Shown: positions 7,459 through 10,342 of the stretch, in pieces
How the letters are laid out: every line of letters begins with the position of its first letter
Position numbering within the stretch: the first letter of the stretch is position 1
Assembly: GCA_022567775.1 (NCBI GenBank)
Contig: JADFGH010000045.1
Span: forward strand, 1 to 10,342
From: Pseudomonadota bacterium
GTDB taxonomy: Bacteria; Pseudomonadota; Gammaproteobacteria; Steroidobacterales; Woeseiaceae
Direction: 5' to 3'
Length of the DNA stretch: 10,342 bases
Made by a program: the position numbers and the translations under genes
The notes under the pieces: model-generated
What the model was told of the DNA's origin: nothing
Database searches by the model: none
Seen by the model: only the letters and a program-made list of their open reading frames with translations

Positions 7459-7880
7459 GCCGGCGCGATCATCATGAGCTGAATATCGTGAACAACTGCC
7501 CTTAGTCCGCCTTTCTGGTAGTGCCCGAGGTAAAGACCAACGATGCTGGCTACAATCAGGCCGCTCGAAATCCGGACCAGCGACAATGATGAGTCGACCA
7601 GCCAAAGTTGTACGGCTGTTACACCGACCACAAATGGCAGCATGCCGATCGCGAGCGAAATGGAAATGATGAAATAGTAAACCACGGCAGCCATCAGGAA
7701 GGCGCTGCCCCAGTTGAGAACCGGCGAGATTTTGACGAATTCCTGCGGAATCGGCAGCGACCACAGCACGCCAACGGTGCCCAGCACCAGGAGTGGAACC
7801 GACAGCCAGTAAATCCCGGGGTTCGTTATGTCAGTATGGCTGTCGCCATAGTCGGATAACCACCGATCTGTCTCGGACAC
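7413..7880 (-). CDS. DUF962/Mpo1-like membrane protein
   Basis: Small integral membrane protein of the DUF962 family, to which yeast Mpo1 belongs, an iron-dependent dioxygenase of fatty acid alpha-oxidation. Whether bacterial members share that activity is not settled. Using GTG at 7880 the protein has 155 residues, with hydrophobic segments at about 25-42, 60-82, 84-94 and 107-118. Family positions visible are Tyr11, His15 and Asn20, VP at 28-29, the late GH motif with His120, and the closing IQLMMIAPAWLLANLYRRLG (134-153). The His normally found four residues after the Asn (N..IHW) is Tyr24 here. I prefer GTG 7880 because GGGGGA lies five bases upstream and the product then starts VSETDRWLSDYG, as relatives do. 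ATG at 7916 would add 12 residues and has no ribosome site. It heads a two-gene unit with the DinF-like gene. Confidence 0.82.
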   Translation of the reverse strand: MSETDRWLSDYGDSHTDITNPGIYWLSVPLLVLGTVGVLWSLPIPQEFVKISPVLNWGSAFLMAAVVYYFIISISLAIGMLPFVVGVTAVQLWLVDSSLSLVRISSGLIVASIVGLYLGHYQKGGLRAVVHDIQLMMIAPAWLLANLYRRLGIPV

Positions 7881-7916
7881 CACGATCCCCCGCACTCCGC
7901 CGTAACCAGGCGACAT

Positions 7917-7943
7917 ATTCTACACACAGGGCGGACCTTGCAA
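7917..7943 (-). promoter_or_regulatory. Candidate promoter for the DUF962-DinF unit
   Basis: On the minus strand TTGCAA (7938-7943) is followed after 15 bases by TAGAAT (7917-7922); read as TTTGCA (7939-7944) the spacer is 16. A transcript starting about seven bases past the -10 box would begin downstream of the ATG at 7916. This agrees with translation from the GTG at 7880, which has its own ribosome site. The evidence is pattern only, and the short spacer weakens it. Confidence 0.35.
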
Positions 7944-8112
7944 ATAACAGTTTGTGAAGGCCAAAAACGAGAACTGCTGCCCAACTTTGTCGGATATTGC
8001 TGCCAGACTTCGATTCTTCAGACACTGTTCAGGAACGGGGCCTAAGATTAGCGTCCCGGACTTCGCAAAGGGTCACCAACTTACTTATGTAAGCTGGGAA
8101 AGAGGTATGGCT

Positions 8113-8796
8113 ATGAATATCAAGATACTGAAAGTCGTTATGATTACCGCAGGATTAACCGTCGCACTGAGCGGTTGCGAAACGTTCAAAACCATTAACC
8201 CGTTTACGCAAGAGCCGGAAACGAGCAATGCAGCCAAGGGTGCAATGATTGGCGCAGCAGCCGGTGTCGCGGTTGGACTGGCGTCCGGTGATGATGCGGT
8301 CGAGCGCAGGCAGCGTGCATTAATACTTGCAGGCGTGGGTGCGCTTGCGGGTGGTGCAATCGGTTACTACATGGACCAGCAGGAAGCCAAGTTGCGAGCA
8401 GAGCTGCAGGGTACCGGTGTCAGTGTTACCCGTATCGGCGACAACATTACGCTGAATATGCCTGGCAACGTTACGTTTGCGACCAACAGTTCGGATCTGA
8501 GTCCGGCTTTCTTCGATGTACTCAGTTCCGTATCAAAGGTATTGGCCGAATTTGACCAGACTGTGGTCGAGGTTGCAGGGCATACGGACAGCAGTGGTTC
8601 GGACGCCTACAACCAGAGCCTGTCGGAGCGGCGTGCCAGTTCGGTAGCGCAGTATCTTCAGTCGCAGGGAATAATTAACGAGCGTCTGCTGACGGTAGGC
8701 CTCGGCGAAAGCATGCCGGTCGCCGATAATTCGCTATCAAGCGGCAAACAGGCAAATCGCCGGGTCGAAATCACGATGGTTCCGGTTACGTCTTGA
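8113..8796 (+). CDS. OmpA-domain outer-membrane lipoprotein with glycine zipper (YiaD-like)
   Basis: Lipoprotein of 227 residues that probably anchors the outer membrane to peptidoglycan. The signal peptide MNIKILKVVMITAGLTVALS ends in the lipobox LSGC with Cys22 as the lipidated residue. Glu23 at +2 is not the inner-membrane retention Asp, so outer-membrane sorting is expected. Two glycine-zipper segments follow: AAKGAMIGAAAGVAVGLASG (40-59) and LAGVGALAGGAIGYYMD (72-88). The OmpA C-terminal domain spans about 118-223, with VAGHTDSSGSDAYNQSLSER (154-173) carrying the peptidoglycan-binding Asp159, Arg174 just after it, and ANRRVEI near the end. The start at 8113 is chosen because AGAGGT (8101-8106) lies six bases upstream; the in-frame ATG at 8107 touches this site directly. 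The frame is open back to 7954, but those codons do not resemble a leader. It is monocistronic and converges on the carboxyltransferase gene with a 12-base gap. Confidence 0.92.
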   Translation: MNIKILKVVMITAGLTVALSGCETFKTINPFTQEPETSNAAKGAMIGAAAGVAVGLASGDDAVERRQRALILAGVGALAGGAIGYYMDQQEAKLRAELQGTGVSVTRIGDNITLNMPGNVTFATNSSDLSPAFFDVLSSVSKVLAEFDQTVVEVAGHTDSSGSDAYNQSLSERRASSVAQYLQSQGIINERLLTVGLGESMPVADNSLSSGKQANRRVEITMVPVTS

Positions 8797-8808
8797 GGGT
8801 ACCTCCTA

Positions 8809-10342
8809 CTATCCTCGAATGATTCGCGGCAGGATCAGCTGATGACGCGGGCAGATTGATCGTGGGTTCTGATAGGCAGCGCCGGCGAACGCCTGCAAGT
8901 AGGACCGCAGGTCGCGCAAGTTGACGATCTCGTCAACGAACCCGTGATGGGCGCAATAGAGAGGATCCGATGTATCCCGATAGCGCTGCGCGAGCTCATT
9001 CATTTTTTCGATAACCGGTTCGAGTGGCCGGTCAGCGTCTTTCTCTTTGACTGCCCGCCGTGCATACATTGCCACCGCCGCTGTTTCTCCGTGCATCACC
9101 GCTATGTCGGTGGCTGCTGTACCGAGAGTAAACACGTTGTGGCGATTCGCATTCGGGCCACCGAGTACATAATGCGCTGCTGCACTGCCCTTGCGAAGGA
9201 CGACGAGCATCAGGGGAACATCGGTCTGCTGGATTGAATAAATCAGCGACTGGCCGAGCCCCAAAAGCTCGGCGCGTTCAGCCACGTCGCCGACATCAAT
9301 GCCTGTCGTATCCTGAAACCAAATCATCGGCACGCGATCACGACCGCAAAGGGTGACGAACTCATTCATCTTGATCAGTCCCTGACGGTAAAGTTTGCCG
9401 CCGATGCCGGGATAGTCGCCGTACTCCGGATAATTCTTCCCGAGAAAGCCCTGCCGGTTGCCGATACAGCCGACAAGCATGCCGTCGACCTTGCAGAGGC
9501 CGGTGTACATTTCCGGTCCATAGTCCGGACGAAACTCCAGGTGCTCGCTGCCGTCGACAAGCCGTGCAAGGACCTGCTCGAAGTCATAGGTCTCTTTCTG
9601 GTTAAAAGGGAGCAGGCTGTACAGGTCTTTTGCCGGAAATCCGGGGTCAGCCGGTTTTGCAACACGGAAGAATTCCGGCGCGTAGGCAGGTGTGCCCTTC
9701 ATGTAGTCTTTGATGCCGTCAAGAACGCCGGTCTCTTCTTCATAGACGTGAGAAAAGAAGCCGGTATGCTCAAAGTGTGTCTCTACATTGCCCGGAGGCC
9801 GACCGGAAAACTCGCGGGTTTTCGTAATAATTTCTTCGAGCATTGCCACGTCAAATCCGCCACGCGGCGCCATGCCGGAAACAATCCCCACGCCGCCGAC
9901 AGCCATGTTGGCATCCTTATGCGCTAACAGGATTGTCGGGCTGATACTCTGATAACCGCCGCCTGCAGGATTGGTCCCGTAAATCCCTGCGAGCACCGGG
10001 ACACCCGCCTGAGCAAGTTCGGCATGCCGGTAAAAAGGTGTGCCGGCACCGCGTCGGTTGGCATAAAACTTCTCCTGCTCGGTCAGCTTCGCGCCGCTGC
10101 AATTGACCAGCCAGACGAGCGGAATGTTCAGTCGCTGCGCCAGATCGGTGATGCGCAGGATGTTTTCGGATTGTCCGGGCAACCAGGCACCAGCCATGAT
10201 CTTGTTGTCAAAACCGATGACGACCGCCCAGTGTCCCTCGATTTTCGCCAGGCCGTCGACGACATTGGTCGTGCCTTCGGTATTGTCGAGAGGGTTGTAC
10301 AAAGTATGCAACGGCGTCCAGCTTCCAGGATCGACCAGGTAC
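8809..10342 (-). CDS. GcdA-type acyl-CoA carboxyltransferase, 5' end cut by window edge
   Basis: Carboxyltransferase subunit of a biotin-dependent acyl-CoA carboxylase or decarboxylase, which moves carboxyl groups between an acyl-CoA and biotin. The best resemblance I know is the alpha subunit of glutaconyl-CoA decarboxylase (GcdA), along the whole visible 510 residues. Examples are WVPGQ-like AWLPGQSENILR, LVWLVNCSGAKLTEQEKFY, GIYGTNPAGGGYQSISPT, NMAVGGVGIVSG, GIGGKLYRQGLIKMNEFVTL, WFQDTTGIDVGD, LRKGSAAAHYVLGG and AYQNPRSICP. The reading frame continues without a stop to the window edge as YLVDPGSWTPLHTLYNP, matching the GcdA N-terminal region. The TTG at 10309-10311 is therefore internal and the true start lies outside. 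The C-terminus LPRIIRG is slightly shorter than in Acidaminococcus GcdA. No biotin carrier, biotin carboxylase or Na+-pump subunit is in view, so an acyl-CoA carboxylase role is as likely as decarboxylation, and the substrate is open. Confidence 0.88.
   Translation of the reverse strand, partial: YLVDPGSWTPLHTLYNPLDNTEGTTNVVDGLAKIEGHWAVVIGFDNKIMAGAWLPGQSENILRITDLAQRLNIPLVWLVNCSGAKLTEQEKFYANRRGAGTPFYRHAELAQAGVPVLAGIYGTNPAGGGYQSISPTILLAHKDANMAVGGVGIVSGMAPRGGFDVAMLEEIITKTREFSGRPPGNVETHFEHTGFFSHVYEEETGVLDGIKDYMKGTPAYAPEFFRVAKPADPGFPAKDLYSLLPFNQKETYDFEQVLARLVDGSEHLEFRPDYGPEMYTGLCKVDGMLVGCIGNRQGFLGKNYPEYGDYPGIGGKLYRQGLIKMNEFVTLCGRDRVPMIWFQDTTGIDVGDVAERAELLGLGQSLIYSIQQTDVPLMLVVLRKGSAAAHYVLGGPNANRHNVFTLGTAATDIAVMHGETAAVAMYARRAVKEKDADRPLEPVIEKMNELAQRYRDTSDPLYCAHHGFVDEIVNLRDLRSYLQAFAGAAYQNPRSICPRHQLILPRIIRG

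Noticed and set aside
7459..7764. N-terminal extension of the DinF-like MATE gene by 102 residues
   Set aside because: It is an out-of-frame reading of the DUF962 gene, has a composition unlike a membrane protein leader (rich in Arg, His and Cys), and MATE proteins begin near the ATG at 7458.
8113..8796. OmpA lipoprotein as the dedicated-sortase partner PdsO
   Set aside because: It lies nearly 4 kb from pdsR on the other strand, has a glycine-zipper YiaD-like architecture, and nothing specific ties it to the sortase system.
10309..10311. TTG start for the carboxyltransferase
   Set aside because: The frame stays open upstream and encodes VDPGSWTPL, which matches the conserved N-terminal part of GcdA, so the gene simply runs off the window.
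1..10342. CRISPR array, tRNA or rRNA genes, tandem repeats
   Set aside because: No regularly spaced repeats, cloverleaf-type tRNA ends or rRNA-like stretches were seen on either strand.

Overview
The window looks like chromosome of a free-living, probably marine gammaproteobacterium. The basis is gene content rather than any marker gene: a two-component pair of the proteobacterial dedicated-sortase type, a short DUF962/Mpo1-like membrane protein, an outer-membrane OmpA lipoprotein and moderately GC-rich coding sequence. No rRNA or tRNA is present, so a genus cannot be given.

Layout, left to right. (1) 1-820 (+): the C-terminal two thirds of an ISL3-family transposase, cut by the window edge. 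(2) 4206 down to 927 (-): a compact gene train of response regulator PdsR, sensor kinase PdsS, a short encapsulated-ferritin-type protein (EncFtn) and a 51-residue Cys/His-containing small protein. Gaps between the first three are 9 and 25 bp, and the last is 69 bp downstream. (3) 4352-4525 (-): the decayed C-terminal end of a NUDIX hydrolase. (4) 4690-6069 (+) and 6076-7458 (-): two tail-to-tail MATE transporters from different subfamilies, six bases apart. The second overlaps an upstream DUF962/Mpo1-like gene (7413-7880, -). (5) 8113-8796 (+): an OmpA-domain lipoprotein with a glycine-zipper segment. (6) 8809-10342 (-): a GcdA-type acyl-CoA carboxyltransferase that runs off the right edge.

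The most unusual part is block 2. PdsR and PdsS are normally found with a sortase, its single target protein and an OmpA-like partner (PdsO). None of these is recognisable here. Instead the pair leads directly into an EncFtn gene that has intact ferroxidase residues but no C-terminal cargo-loading extension and no adjacent encapsulin shell gene, followed by a putative zinc-binding small protein. This suggests either that the two-component system has been recruited to an iron or redox function, or that the ferritin is a shell-free member of its family; both are inferences. The remaining genes are transport, envelope and acyl-CoA metabolism genes without an obvious common pathway.
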